Shown: positions 9,612 to 20,219, numbered from the stretch's first letter. The stretch is DNA of 23,938 nt from Larix sibirica (GCA_004151065.3 NWUY0300023340.1:20477-44414), one strand, 5' to 3'. Numbers and translations are program-made. Notes: generated by a model from the sequence alone, not told the origin.

Positions 9612-12600
9612 TATGAAGACATGACAAATTTTAAATATGATGAAATTTCTAGTTAACTACTTCAAGTGTGTGGCAATTGAAATTAATGTTGTATTGTAAA
9701 CCTAGTGTACCCCTTGCGTCCACTTCACAACTGATTTTGAATCCCCAAAGGCATGCAATTACTGAATACCATATTCATATGCAGTCTTGAAAAGGGTTCT
9801 TAGAGCTTCCAATTCCGCTAAATTATTTGTACCTTGATCCAAATTGGCCTTGAAGGTGAGAAAATGTGAATCTATGAAATAGCATGCTCTCCCTAATCCA
9901 GAAACCTATTATGGTCCCTAACATGCTCCATCAAAGTGGCGTTGTCGACATATTTTATCTATCGGTAGTTCCTCTATCTGCCTGAAGGCTACTAGTTTTC
10001 AACCTTCTTTACAATAATTAAAACTAAGGAGATTTGAGCAAAAACCTAAGAAGTTTGTTTATGGAGTTCCTCAATTATACTTTAATTTATTGCTAGCCAT
10101 ACACCCCACAACACCAAAAAGGGAAGGTATATGTAGGGTTTAAGTTATTATCTATTAAACCATGGATGTAAACATTCTTCAACCGTTGTTACTTGCCCAC
10201 AAATACCTAAGTTTCAACTAGTTACTAATGTCCTTCCAAATTTATTTGGAGAAAATACAATGAACAAATAAGTGTGAGGTTGTTTCCTATGCTCTTCTGC
10301 AAAACACACAACTACCAAGGCCCTATAGAAGTCTCTTTTGTCAAGCTTCCTAAGTTAGTACCTTGTTGCATAAAACTAGACACGTAATTTTTGTATTCTT
10401 CTTTGGTGCTTTTACTTACCATATCTGGGACCACCACCAAGTAGGTTGTTGTCTAATTTCAACCATCAAAATTTGATAACCCGATTTCATTGTATATATA
10501 CAACTTGCTTTGTTTCCCATCCACACAAAATTGTCCAGACCTTAATGAAGTATTAAATATGCTATCATTATCTCAAAGACAAATATTTCCCAATATCTTG
10601 CGTAACAATCTCAAAGACTTAGATCCCCTGAAGATTTCCAACCCTATGACCATATATATGTCATTTGTTTGTCCTTGAATTGATTAAGATATCTCAAATT
10701 TTGGTCCTAGAAATAATGCACCAAATCTAGAGGAAGAAAAATTTGATTGTTGCATCTCATAATTGTATCTTCTCCCACTCTAACCTCAACTATGTTTCCT
10801 ACCTTCTAAGCCAATAGATCTCCAACAACTAGAAAAGAAGATACCAAAGCCTTCCAATGATTTGATCCATTCTTTGAAGACTTATCCTCCTTTCTAATCC
10901 AACTCATTGTGGAATTTGGAGTTAAATAATTTTGAGAGACAAGTCTATTCCACATGTTATCCTTTGTTATTAAGTTCCAAAGTGTTTTGCTAGTCAAGGA
11001 GGTGCCAAAGACATTAATTTTTTTGAGACCCCAACCCCCTTCTCCTTTAGGCTTTGAAATCGATCATCAATTTGCCCAATGTGTGCCTTCCTTTCCTTCT
11101 CTTCCATATCATAAGAAACTAAAATATAACTTACATTTATTTTTCCAAAACTCCCTTGGGGATGTGCACCAAATATTTCCAATAAACCAAAAACGCTTCC
11201 AACACAGACTTGACTAAAGTTAGTATGCCCCCCCACCCTGTGACAAACATTGGTTGCACCAATTGTTCATCATTTTTTTAATTTTACCTATAAACCAAAC
11301 CCAATCTTGTTTTCCATAAGCATTGGGTTTAAGAAGGAAACCCGAGTACTTAAGACCCTTATTAAAATTAACATTTTGAAAATGAAATAAATTTTAGAAG
11401 TTGATATCCACCCTATCATCAATGACAATGAAATTTAAAGCAAACTTCTCTAAATTTATTTCCATTCTAGTGGCTTTATTGAAAAGCCTCAAAATTTCCT
11501 ATAGTGTTCTACCTTCTAAAACTGATCCATTTCTAAACAACAACACATCATCAATGAAAAGTAAATGGGTCAAATCAATGTTCAACCCCACTCTAACACC
11601 TTCTAGTATTTTAGTCCTCTAAGCCTCCAATATCAACCTACCAAAAACATGAAAAAATATGGAGCAAGTGGACAACCTTGACGTAGTCCTCGAGTAGGAA
11701 TGAAGAAAGGAGATGTCGATCCATTTATTGAAACTTCAAATGAGATTGAGGTCACCCAACCCATTATCCAATTAATCGGGTTGAGAGAGAATCCCATGTG
11801 GATCAATAATAAGTGGAGGTAAAGCCAATAGGTTCTATTGTAGGCCTTGAGAGGTCTAACTTGACTATCATTGCCTTTAATTTTCTTGTCTTAATATTGT
11901 GAAGTCCTTCTTCTGATAAACCAATTGCATCATGGATCTGCCTCCCTTCTAGAAATCCAAATTGCTTAGATGAAATTACAACTGAAAGAAATTTTTTGAG
12001 CCTCACTACCAAAACCTTTGCAATGATTTTATAAATGCAATCACATAATGAAATCATTATGAAACCATCAAAATTTACAAGGTTATCTATCTTTGAAATC
12101 AATGTTATGAAAGTTTAGTTGAAGTTTGGTAGAACCCTCCCAGACTCCCTAACTTATTCTATTACTCTCAAGAGATACCTTCCCAACAAATCAAAGAAGC
12201 CAAGAAAAATTCAATCATCCACCCATCAAGACCGATACTTTTACCTTTTTGAAAGGAATACAACGCCTTCAATAATTCATCCAATGAATATTCCTCAAAA
12301 AGCTTTGCATTGTCCTATTTTGTAAAAAACTAAGAACGAAGGAGCACACTTTCAGATAGTTATATTTGTCATCTTGGGGGCCCTTTCTAAATATTGAAGA
12401 AATGCTACACCCCTAGCTCTGCCAGCTTCTTAAAACCTCTTACCTTCTGTCCATCAGTGTCTTGGAGTTCCCAAATTGTATTTCTACCTTTTTTTGTAAT
12501 TTGCAAATATGAGAAAGAATTGTGTATTCTCATCTCCCTAGATCCATCCACACAGCTTGACTTTTCATTCTCCAATCTACTTCCCTATCATGAATATGTT

Positions 12601-13269
12601 TGTCTCTCTTAACCTTTAACTTTACGAGCTTCTTTAATTCCTCATCTAAAAAAGACCCCCATAGAATTATTTTCAAAAAGCGATGAAATGACACACTCAA
12701 CTTGTTTTAACAGTTTGTCTCTATTCTTCAACCTCTCAGTTGACCACTCCACAACTTGTCATTTTAAAGTTAATAATGAGTCTACAAACTATCTACTCAT
12801 TGGCATCCCTAAACCCGTTGCAGAAGGTGTCCATTCTCTCCTAACTAATTCTTGAAATTTACCCTCCAACCATATCATATTAAACTTGAATGGAGAGGGG
12901 GGTTTTTCTTCTACGTTTTCTAATTCTATAAATATGGGATGCTAATTAAAACCACCCTACCCAAGACCTATGTAACTCAAACTTTTGATTCAATTGTTCT
13001 ACAACCAAGAACTTATCTAGGCGTTTTGACACGCCAACATTTCTAGGCCTTTTAATTTTCCTAGTAGGATTTAATTTTGCTAGCTCCACATCTACAAAGT
13101 CTTTCATCCTTAATTGATGCTAAAAATACCCTACAAGTGCATCCAAATGAACTAGGATGCCCCATATTTTTGACCTGCTTAATGTGAAATTCAGATGTCC
13201 ACCAATAATCAAATTGTTTTCCTTGATTGTTGAAAGAGAAAATATCGGTCCCAATAGATTTTCTTTCAT
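9612..13269. repeat. Long direct repeat, copy B (pairs with 5956-9610)
   Basis: Collinear with 5956-9610. The match ends at 13269 where copy A runs into the N. Lengths are 3,655 and 3,658 bases, so indels are few. Confidence 0.95.
11401..12330 (-). pseudogene. Reverse transcriptase core of LINE copy B
   Basis: Conserved parts: GKSIGLDGW (the GPDG block), LVVRLKKFLSVVISSKQFGF, LEGRQIHDAIGLSEEGLH, VKLDLS, then in a shifted frame INGSTSPFFIPTRGLRQGCP (the RGLRQGCPL motif), and back in frame LLFIDDVLLF with both active-site Asp residues. A stop follows in GRTL-stop-EIL where copy A has Leu. Several frameshifts are shared with copy A. Confidence 0.85.
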
Positions 13270-13603
13270 TTTTAAGGCCCATGCACATTCAATAAAGATA
13301 CTTAAGTGTCCAAGCTCTCACACATGAATTTCATGCATAGACTTCAACTCACCACAAAATTATTAATTAACATAATTGCAAACCCCCATTACAAAATTAA
13401 CCCCCTAAAAAACCACAATAGTGTATCCGCAAATACTCCCAAGTCTTAAAAAGGGATTTAGGATGTCATACTAATGAATCCCCCTTGCACATTGTTTCTT
13501 GTACAAGGAAAATTTCGGGTCATTCTTTCTCTACTATTTTGAAGAGGGTTGATATTTTAGTGGGGTTTCCCAAACCCCTTACAATGAAGGACTATATTTT
13601 CAT
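12930..13603 (-). pseudogene. Endonuclease domain of LINE ORF2
   Basis: The N-terminus reads MKI-stop-SFIVRGLGNPTKIS, matching the usual MKI-x-S-x-N-x-RGL opening of plant LINE endonucleases. FLVQETMCKGDS (about 13478-13513) carries the catalytic Glu. GGHLNF at 13186-13203 replaces the expected GGD with His (codon 13195-13197). VSKRLDKFLV (about 13005-13040) is the R-L-D-R-F-L block. The closing SDH-x-P motif reads Asn-stop-His-Pro at 12936-12947. The enzyme nicks target DNA to prime reverse transcription; here two active-site motifs are damaged. The reading passes without a break through 13437, where the second long repeat begins. Confidence 0.8.
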
Positions 13604-13699
13604 TTTGGGAACTTGAGGTTGGGTTGTAATTCTTTGATAGCCCAATCAAAAAAAAAATTGTTTTCCTTGTAAGGTTTCTGCTACAGCCTTATTTTGTGC

Positions 13700-15480
13700 A
13701 TGATGGAGGATTTTTTTCCTATCGATAGTACCCTTCCCTACCCCCATCCTTCTATCAAAACCTAAACCTCTTGACAACTAATATCCTGATTAGCTTACAT
13801 GACTTTTCAAATGAAGGATATAGGAATTCCCTTTGGACTCCTTTGAATATGTAGGTTTGTGATTTTCAAGACAATAATCTTCCCCAAGACCAATCACCAA
13901 AGAGGAATCATAGTCCACTAGATTTGGAGACTTAATATTTGTATCTCTTCCCCCCAAAGGAAGACTACCAATTAGTTTCCCCCTCTTATTTTTGACTTTT
14001 CATTCTAAGAGATAAACTCCCTCCCCAATCTAGGCCAGTTTTATTTATCACAAACTCTAAGGATGGAAGGAGAAGGTTCACAATGTTTAGAAAAAGACTC
14101 ACCCCTTACATTATGTCATATTGAAGATGAATTTTGTGAGCCCCCTCCTTCATTGATGGCCTCTAGTATGTTCACTAGATTATTATGCACTGAACTAGGA
14201 CTCTTTGCAAACTATCTTTCCTCAGTATTTCCCTCAATTTCTAACTCTCTTAAATCATTTGAACTACAAGGACGATGAACCAACTTAATAAGCCTCATAT
14301 TCTCCTTCTCCATCCTTGAAGGATGAGATAGGTTTGAAGTGTCCTCAATACCAAGTTGGAGCGAAAACTTGTCACCGTGTGCAATCTCCTCATCAACCCT
14401 CAGACCTTTATCCAATTTTTTATCCAACTTTACCTTTCCCTCTATGAGATAAGGTATTTTGAATAAGCATACTTCCTGGCCCTTCTTTTGAAAAGTAATT
14501 AAATTTTCCATGACATAAACAAATGGCACCTTCAAACTATTAATAGTGCCAACCTTCGAAACTTCATGTGCATTCAACTCTTAGGATTCCTTAGATATTA
14601 TGGGAGGTGTTTTTATCCTTTCTATTTGTCTCCCGGGGAATTCCCCACCTTTATTTTTCCACATTTTCTTCGTGAAAGACTACTCGCAATCCTCCACTAC
14701 ATGTCCAAACGTATGGCACCTTACACAACAGAAACATGGAATTACAATAATCAAATACTTGTTTAAAAACCCTATCACCAAAATCTACATTGATACTCTC
14801 AGCCAACCCCTCTAAGAGATAAATATTCACCAAAGCCTTTGCTATAGAAAAATATGCACTGAACTTATAAGACATATCAATCAACAATGTTTTCCCTAGA
14901 ATATTCCTCAAGTCCCCAAGAAACTTGTCACTCTAAATCTCAAGGGGAAGGTCTGGTATTTTAACCCAAATGGGAGCCAAATTTGACTGCTTGCAATGAG
15001 GGTTGAAACATGGGTGCCAAAATTTCAATTTCAAATTAAAAGAGCCCCAAATCCAACAACCACACATAATTTTTATAGTGTCTTCGTCATACCTAAATTT
15101 AAAACCCAACTAATCCCTTATCATGATATGAAAAGTTGGGCCATAACCTAAAATGGGCTCCCAACAATATTTTACCGGTTCACAAAGTCTTACTTCCAAA
15201 ATATGCACTCCAAAGAAATGACCAAACAATTTCTTTCATGCATACTCCAAAACTTTCTCCACTTGGAGGTCATCCCCGACTGTCATTTTCACCTTATTAT
15301 CTCGCCTCTTAACCACTTTTATCTTTTTATTCTACACTTTTCAAAACCCCACCTCCAAATTTCTATCTGTCACAATATTCCTGGAGCCTGCTAGTGCATT
15401 AATGAGATCCATAGAACCTCCCACAAAACCCTTGCACACCCCCAAATACTCACAAGAATCCCATGATCCCCAAATCTAAA
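13700..15480 (-). pseudogene. LINE ORF1 copy C (DUF4283 plus CCHC zinc knuckle), broken
   Basis: Minus-strand ORF1, upstream of ORF2 as in plant L1 elements. A plausible start is ATG 15412 (MDLINALAGSRNIV), but the open frame reaches further up. DUF4283 domain about 15260-14915: LFGHFFGVHILEVRL, ILGYGPTF, LGFKFRYDEDTIK, FWHPCFNPH, PIWVKIPDLPLEI, then IDMSYKFSAYFSIAKALVNI. A frameshift precedes the zinc knuckle CVRCHTFGHVVEDC (14686-14727), which fits C-x2-C-x4-H-x4-C. The C-terminal tail (121 codons open at 14212-14577) is charged and not conserved. Stops, one replacing Trp in the RD-stop-LGFKF segment, show it is dead. The protein would bind LINE RNA. Confidence 0.8.
14686..14727 (-). pseudogene. 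CCHC zinc knuckle of ORF1 copy C
   Basis: Fourteen codons giving C-x2-C-x4-H-x4-C, in a frame shifted relative to the DUF4283 part. All four metal ligands are kept. Confidence 0.8.
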
Positions 15481-16633
15481 TCTTTGGTAGGTCAACACCA
15501 ACTAAACTGGACTCTTGTTCCACTTTCCCAACAAACGAATATGTAATACAAATCTATATGATAAGGATAAAAGGTTAGTCTCCGATAATAATTGATTGGT
15601 TGTAGTTTGATTAAATGTTTTTAAAAAATCTTAATTTGTATGATTGACATTTATATCTAGAATTGTCCTTCCTTACATGAAAGAAGTTGTTTCAATGTTG
15701 ATCTATATTTTTTGTAAGTGTTGATTTATAATTTTATAATTTTATAATTTATATAAATATATTACATTTCCTTCAGATATATATGATAGAGATAAAATAT
15801 TGGTGGTTCCATAATAGTTGATTGGTTGTAGAATAATTATATTTTTTTCCAATTATTTGAAATATATATAAAAAATCATAGTACTTTATAACTTTAGGGA
15901 TAAAAGATCGGTGTCCTATGTAACGTAATAATTGATTGGCTACAAATTGATTAGGTTTATTTTCATGGTTTTCTTTTTTTCAAATAATTATTTTTAATCT
16001 TAATTCCTTAATTTATAGTGCTTCATAACTTCAAGTACCAATTTGCATACTTTTGTACATATGTATTAAAAAAGAGGTCGAACACACTAAATGATTGTGT
16101 GTTTTGGAATTGTTTTTATGATGTAAAATTTTGATGAAGAATACTGAAAACAACAAAAAAACATGTGAATAGAATACTCAAAATGAGGTATTATTTTCTC
16201 TATAACCAGACCATATATATTTGTATTAAAACATAGTTGCAACCGAACTATTTATCATGATAATACTAAATGTGTATCAAAACTAGTATATACTTATCCA
16301 TTTTTCTTCAAAAAGACATATATGTTATTGTCTACCTATGCTATAAAAAGAGAATTATTAATACTATATTCTAATTGACATGTGAAATGCCTTGCATATT
16401 GTCCTACTATAAATAGGTATTTGCATGCCATTACCTAACCACGAAATTTCAAAAGGGTCATGTGCATGATGGACCACAAAATTACCACCAACCTTGGACA
16501 CATGAGCATCCTCTAATTGGTTTCTTTCTTGATGAGATTCCTATTGTACTTGATCTTCTTCTATCTCTCTTCCCTACTCTATCCCATAGATTCCATTAGA
16601 ATGGGTAGGTGGAGAATATGAATGGGTTGCTTC
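15481..16633. other. AT-rich sequence upstream of ORF1, with diverged internal repeats
   Basis: No coding frame. A phrase of the type GATAAAA-N-GGT...TAATAATTGATTGGTTGTAG-TTGATT recurs at about 15567-15615, 15790-15840 and 15898-15955 with drift, suggesting an old tandem array. It may be LINE 5' UTR, promoter or flanking DNA; I cannot set the element's 5' end. Confidence 0.5.
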
Positions 16634-16750
16634 CACTACAAGGAAAACACCTTCTAGGGGATATTTTTGTGGAGGATTTTAGTGTTACAATATTATGAAA
16701 AATAACAAACAAACAAACAAAAAAACTCATCTAAATCCTCCATCATTTCT
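16634..16750 (+). repeat. CACTA-type terminal motif with inverted subterminal repeats
   Basis: CACTACAAGGAAAACACC at 16634 is close to the terminal inverted repeat of plant CACTA (En/Spm) DNA transposons, which begin CACTACAAGAAAA. Downstream, TGTGGAGGATTTTA (16669-16682) and TAAATCCTCCATCA (16732-16745) are inverted copies of each other, as in CACTA subterminal regions. No opposite end and no transposase is visible, so this is a solo end or a remnant. An (AAAC)n run lies at 16704-16722. Confidence 0.5.
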
Positions 16751-16837
16751 AACAAAGGTTTTTACAGAGTTTGTAACATATGTTCACTATAACTAAAAGA
16801 AATTTGGCAAGTAGAGGTTATACCATAGGTTTGTTAT

Positions 16838-17395
16838 GCAGTGCACATGTTTCCAACATACGCACTGGTGCACCAAAGATACGATGCACTAGCGCATGAC
16901 ATTAAACCAAGATGCATAAGTGCTTGAAATATATCAATGCTGAATCAATACATATATTATGTATTCAACGCCTAGGTGCTAGTTATCCTCACAAACACAC
17001 CAATGCACTTATTTCTCTTGTTTGCCCCATTGCACATATTTCATCAAAAACCACTTGGTGCTATTGTATACGAATATACATCAATGCCTATATTACCATG
17101 CATACCAAAATGTTTTGTACCATTCATGATGTTTTGGACAACAATGGTGTAGTTGTTACATGTATTGGCACTAGTGTGTTTAATTTAAAAAATGCACCGA
17201 TGCTTACAATTTGTCAAAAGCATTTGTGTCTATATTACAATACGCACTGAATTGTTATGTAGCATTGACGATGTTGTTGACAACAAAGATGTTGGTGTCA
17301 TAAGTATGAAAATCGATGCATTTAATTTTAAAAACGCACGAGTTCTTAAAATATGCCAAAAGCATTGGTGCATATACTACTTTGAACACATGAAT
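16838..17395. repeat. Diverged tandem repeat, 142-bp unit
   Basis: Units at 17111-17252 and 17253-17395 align end to end: both open with TGTT-TGTA-CATT followed by GATGTT-T-GACAACAA, continue with a TTTAATTT-AAAAA-GCAC block, then TGCCAAAAGCATT-like text, and end in ACTGAAT or ATGAAT. I judge roughly two-thirds identity. Earlier sequence from 16838 has related GTTATGCAGTGCA and GGTGCA phrases and may hold older units. Frames on the plus strand here (16912-17250 and 17192-17434) overlap the units and are read as chance. Confidence 0.65.
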
Positions 17396-18087
17396 AGTGA
17401 CTATAATAGTAACATTAACAGTATGATTAATTGAAACGTTGTTGTTGTCATTAAACTACACGGTGTGTTTATAACACATGTGCACATCAATGTGATTGTC
17501 TAATTAAAAAACACTAATGTGTAATAGCAATTTAAACACACTATTCACTATTTATGAATGACTTGCATTGTTTACTGAGTTCAAAAAATACAATACATTG
17601 ATATGCCCACATTTTAATTAATTGTTTTTTCAATTTCAATTAATCATAAAAAAATCAAATATTTTATATATAATAATACTATTTTTTAAATTCTAATTAT
17701 TGCATTATGTGTTATACCATCGCATTACACATTTATTCATTATAGTTCAATGTAAATCATCCATATGTTTAATCAATAATGTGTCATTTTATAACATTGG
17801 ACAATGCAATAGAATAAGAAACCCATTTTATTATATATGAATAAGAAACCCTTTGTCACATAAAATGGGAGAATATAAAGTTCCATGATAATCAAAATGT
17901 CAATATGTAATTGTTACACTTATTAGTAATATGCCATCATCCAATTGAGACAATATGTCCATTGCACCAAACAAAATGTCTCATTTTCATAAACAAATTT
18001 TTCAAAGCATACAACTTGCAATAACATTCAATTATATTTGTCATCATAATTCACTCTAACTGTTGTCATTACTCAAGTTGCTTGCAT
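17396..18087. other. AT-rich non-coding sequence
   Basis: No frame, RNA gene or terminal repeat seen. It is repeated at about 22037-22725 and ends at an N. Confidence 0.5.
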
Positions 18088-18088
18088 N
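18088..18088. other. Single-N junction 2
   Basis: Copy C ends here in mid-homology with copy D, which itself continues through the equivalent position (about 22725) into GCCTCATTTC. Confidence 0.95.
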
Positions 18089-18150
18089 AGGGGTTGATCT
18101 TGTCCCCTTTCACCCATGGTACTGGATGAACCAAAATTGGGGACATGACA
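18089..18150. other. 62-base tip not matching the other copy
   Basis: After the N come 62 bases unlike the sequence preceding copy C (13375-13436). They end in AATTGGGGACATGACA. At 18150 the LINE endonuclease reading is lost: the minus frame goes from SLFKTW into unrelated residues. It could be a true breakpoint, a different insertion, or a misassembled contig end. Confidence 0.6.
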
Positions 18151-18317
18151 TCCCAAGTCTTAAAAAGGGATTTAGGATGTCATACTAATGAATCCCCCTT
18201 GCACATTGTTTCTTGTATAAGGAAAATGTCGGGTCATTTTTTCTCTACTATTTTGAAGAGGCTTTATATTTTAGTGGGGTTTCCCAAACCCCTTACAATG
18301 AAGGACTATATTTTCAT
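18151..18317 (-). pseudogene. LINE ORF2 copy D, first about 55 codons only
   Basis: ATG at 18317 starts MKI-stop as in copy B. The same in-frame stops are found in the segments before PDIFLVQET and in SLV-stop-HPK. The fragment ends at 18151 within the endonuclease, after SLFKTW. No other part of this ORF2 copy exists next to it. Confidence 0.8.
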
Positions 18318-18413
18318 TTTGGGAACTTGGGGGTGGGTTGTAATTCTTTGATAGCCCAATCCAATTTTTTTTCATGTCCTTGTAAGATTTATGCTATAGC
18401 CTTATTTTGTGCA

Positions 18414-20195
18414 TGATGGAGGAATTTTTTCTTATCAATAGTACCCTTCCTTACCCCATCCTTCTATCAAAACCTAAACCTCTTGAGAACTAATCTCATG
18501 ATTAGCTTACATGAATTTTGAAATGAAGGATATAAGAATTCCTTTTGGACTCTTTTGAATATGTAGGTTTGTGATTTTCAAGACAATAATCTTCCCCAAT
18601 ACCAATCACCAAAGAGGAACCATAGTCCAATAGATTTGGAGACTTAATATTTTTATCTCTTCCCCCGCAAAGCAAGACTACCAATTAGTTTCCCCCTCTT
18701 ATTCTTGAATTTTAATTCTAAGAGATAGACTCCCTCCCTAGTCTAGGCCAAATTTATTTATCACAAACTCTAAGGATGGAAGGAGAAGGTTCACCATTTT
18801 TAGAAAAAAGACTCACCCTTTACATTATGTCATATTGAAGATGAATTTTTTGAGTCCCCTCCTTCATTGATGGCCTCTAGTATGTTCACTAGATTATGAT
18901 GTATTGAACTAGGACTCTCTGCAAACTATCTTGCCTCAGTATTTCCCTCAATTGCTCACTCTCTTAAATCATTTGAACTACCAGGAGGCTGAACCAAGTT
19001 GATAAGCCTCCTATTCTCCTTCTCTGTCCTTGAAGGATGAGATAGGCTTGAAGTGTCCTCGGTACCAAGTTGGAGCGAAAATTTGTCACTGTGTGCAATC
19101 TCCTCGTTGACCCCTAGACCTTTATCCAAATTTGTATCTGACTTTACCTTTCCCTCTATGAGATAAGGTTTTTTGAATAAGCATGCTTCATGGCCCTCCT
19201 TTTGCAAAGTAATTAAATTTTCCACAACATAAACAAATGGCACCTTCAAACTATTAATAGTGCCAACCTTCAAAACTTCATGTGCATTCAACTCTTAGGA
19301 TTCCTTAGATATTAAGGGAAGTGTTTTTATCATTTCTATTTGTCTCCTGGGGAATTCCCCACCTTTATTTTGGCACATTTTATTCATGAAAGACTACTCG
19401 CAATCCTCCACTACATGTCCAAACATATGGCACCTTACACAACAGAAACATGGAATTACAATAATCAAGAATTTGTTTGAAAAACTTATCACCAAAATCT
19501 ACATTGATACTCTCAGCCAACCCCTCTATGAAATAAATATTCACCAAATCCTTTGCTATAGAACAATATACACTGAACTTATAAGACATATCAATAAATA
19601 ATGTTTTCCCTACAATATTCCTCAAGTCCCCAAAAAAACTCGTCACTCTAAAGCTCAAGGGGAAGGTCTAGTATTTTAACTCAAATGGCAGCCAAATTTC
19701 GCTGCTCACAATGAGGGTTGAAACATGGGTGCCAAAATTTCAGATTCAAATGACAAGAGCCCCAAATCCAACAACCACTCTTAACTTTTATAGTGTCTTC
19801 TTCATACCTAAATTTAAAACCCAACCAATCCCTTATCATGATATCAAAAGTTGGGCCATAACCTAAAATAGGCCCCCACCAATATTTTACCGGTTCACAA
19901 AGTCTTACTTCCAAAATATGCACTCCAAATAAATGACCAAACAATTGCTTTCATGCATACTCCAAAACTTTCTCCACTTGGAGGTCATCCCTGATTGTCA
20001 TTTTCACCTTATTCTCCCTCCTCTTAACCACTTTTATCCTTTTATTCTACACTTTTCGAAACCCCACCTCCAAATTTCTATCTGACACAATATTCCTGGA
20101 GCCTGCTAATGCATTAATGAGATCCATAGAACCTCCAGAAAACCCTTGCACACCCCAAATACTCACAAGAATCCCATGATCCCCAAATCTAAATC
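18414..20195 (-). pseudogene. LINE ORF1 copy D (DUF4283 plus CCHC zinc knuckle), broken
   Basis: Counterpart of copy C. A plausible ATG is at 20127 (MDLINALAGSRNIV). The DUF4283 part is open over 87 codons at 19681-19944 (KYWWGPILGYGPTF, RDWLGFKFRYEEDTIK, FWHPCFNPH), then a stop replaces the Trp in AAI-stop-VKILDLP. The next frame (19380-19658) carries LFIDMSYKFSVYCSIAKDL and GLAESINVDFGDKFFKQIL. The zinc knuckle CVRCHMFGHVVEDC-type segment is at 19400-19441 after the same frameshift seen in copy C. The tail is open at 18956-19291. Stops in the DUF4283 part differ from those of copy C, so the two have diverged independently after a shared inactivation. Confidence 0.8.
19400..19441 (-). pseudogene. 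CCHC zinc knuckle of ORF1 copy D
   Basis: Same 14-codon C-x2-C-x4-H-x4-C segment as at 14686-14727, in the same shifted frame relative to DUF4283. Confidence 0.8.
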
Positions 20196-20219
20196 TTTGG
20201 TAGATCACCACCAACTAAA

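Larger units (their letters stand above)
9612..13603 (-). pseudogene. LINE ORF2 copy B (5' complete, 3' cut at the N), broken
   Basis: The frame opens with ATG at 13603 (MKI, then an in-frame TAG). Domains along the minus strand: apurinic-type endonuclease (13603 to about 12930), linker with GDENTQFF (about 12520-12550), reverse transcriptase (about 12330-11400) with intact FIDDVLLF at 11541-11558, a linker with EKERKAHIGQIDDRF (about 11070-11110), TLWNLITKDNMW (about 10950-10985), a zf-RVT-like part (about 10245-10500) and the start of RNase H (9612 to about 9980). The last 43 or so codons are absent because the sequence stops at the N; copy A supplies them. Joining the two gives about 1,375 codons, the usual ORF2 length. 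Confidence 0.85.
13437..18087. repeat. Long direct repeat, copy C (pairs with 18151-22725)
   Basis: Starts with TCCCAAGTCTTAAAAAGGGA at 13437 and ends with GTTGCTTGCAT at the N at 18088. The matching copy runs from 18151 to about 22725. In a 200-base sample I count about 7 differences, with further indels in AT-rich parts. It covers the ORF2 start, all of ORF1 and about 2.6 kb of non-coding DNA beyond it. Confidence 0.95.

Noticed and set aside
16912-17434. Plus-strand frames of 112 and 80 codons
   Set aside because: They lie in the diverged tandem repeat, lack any domain and are broken in the second copy of the same region.
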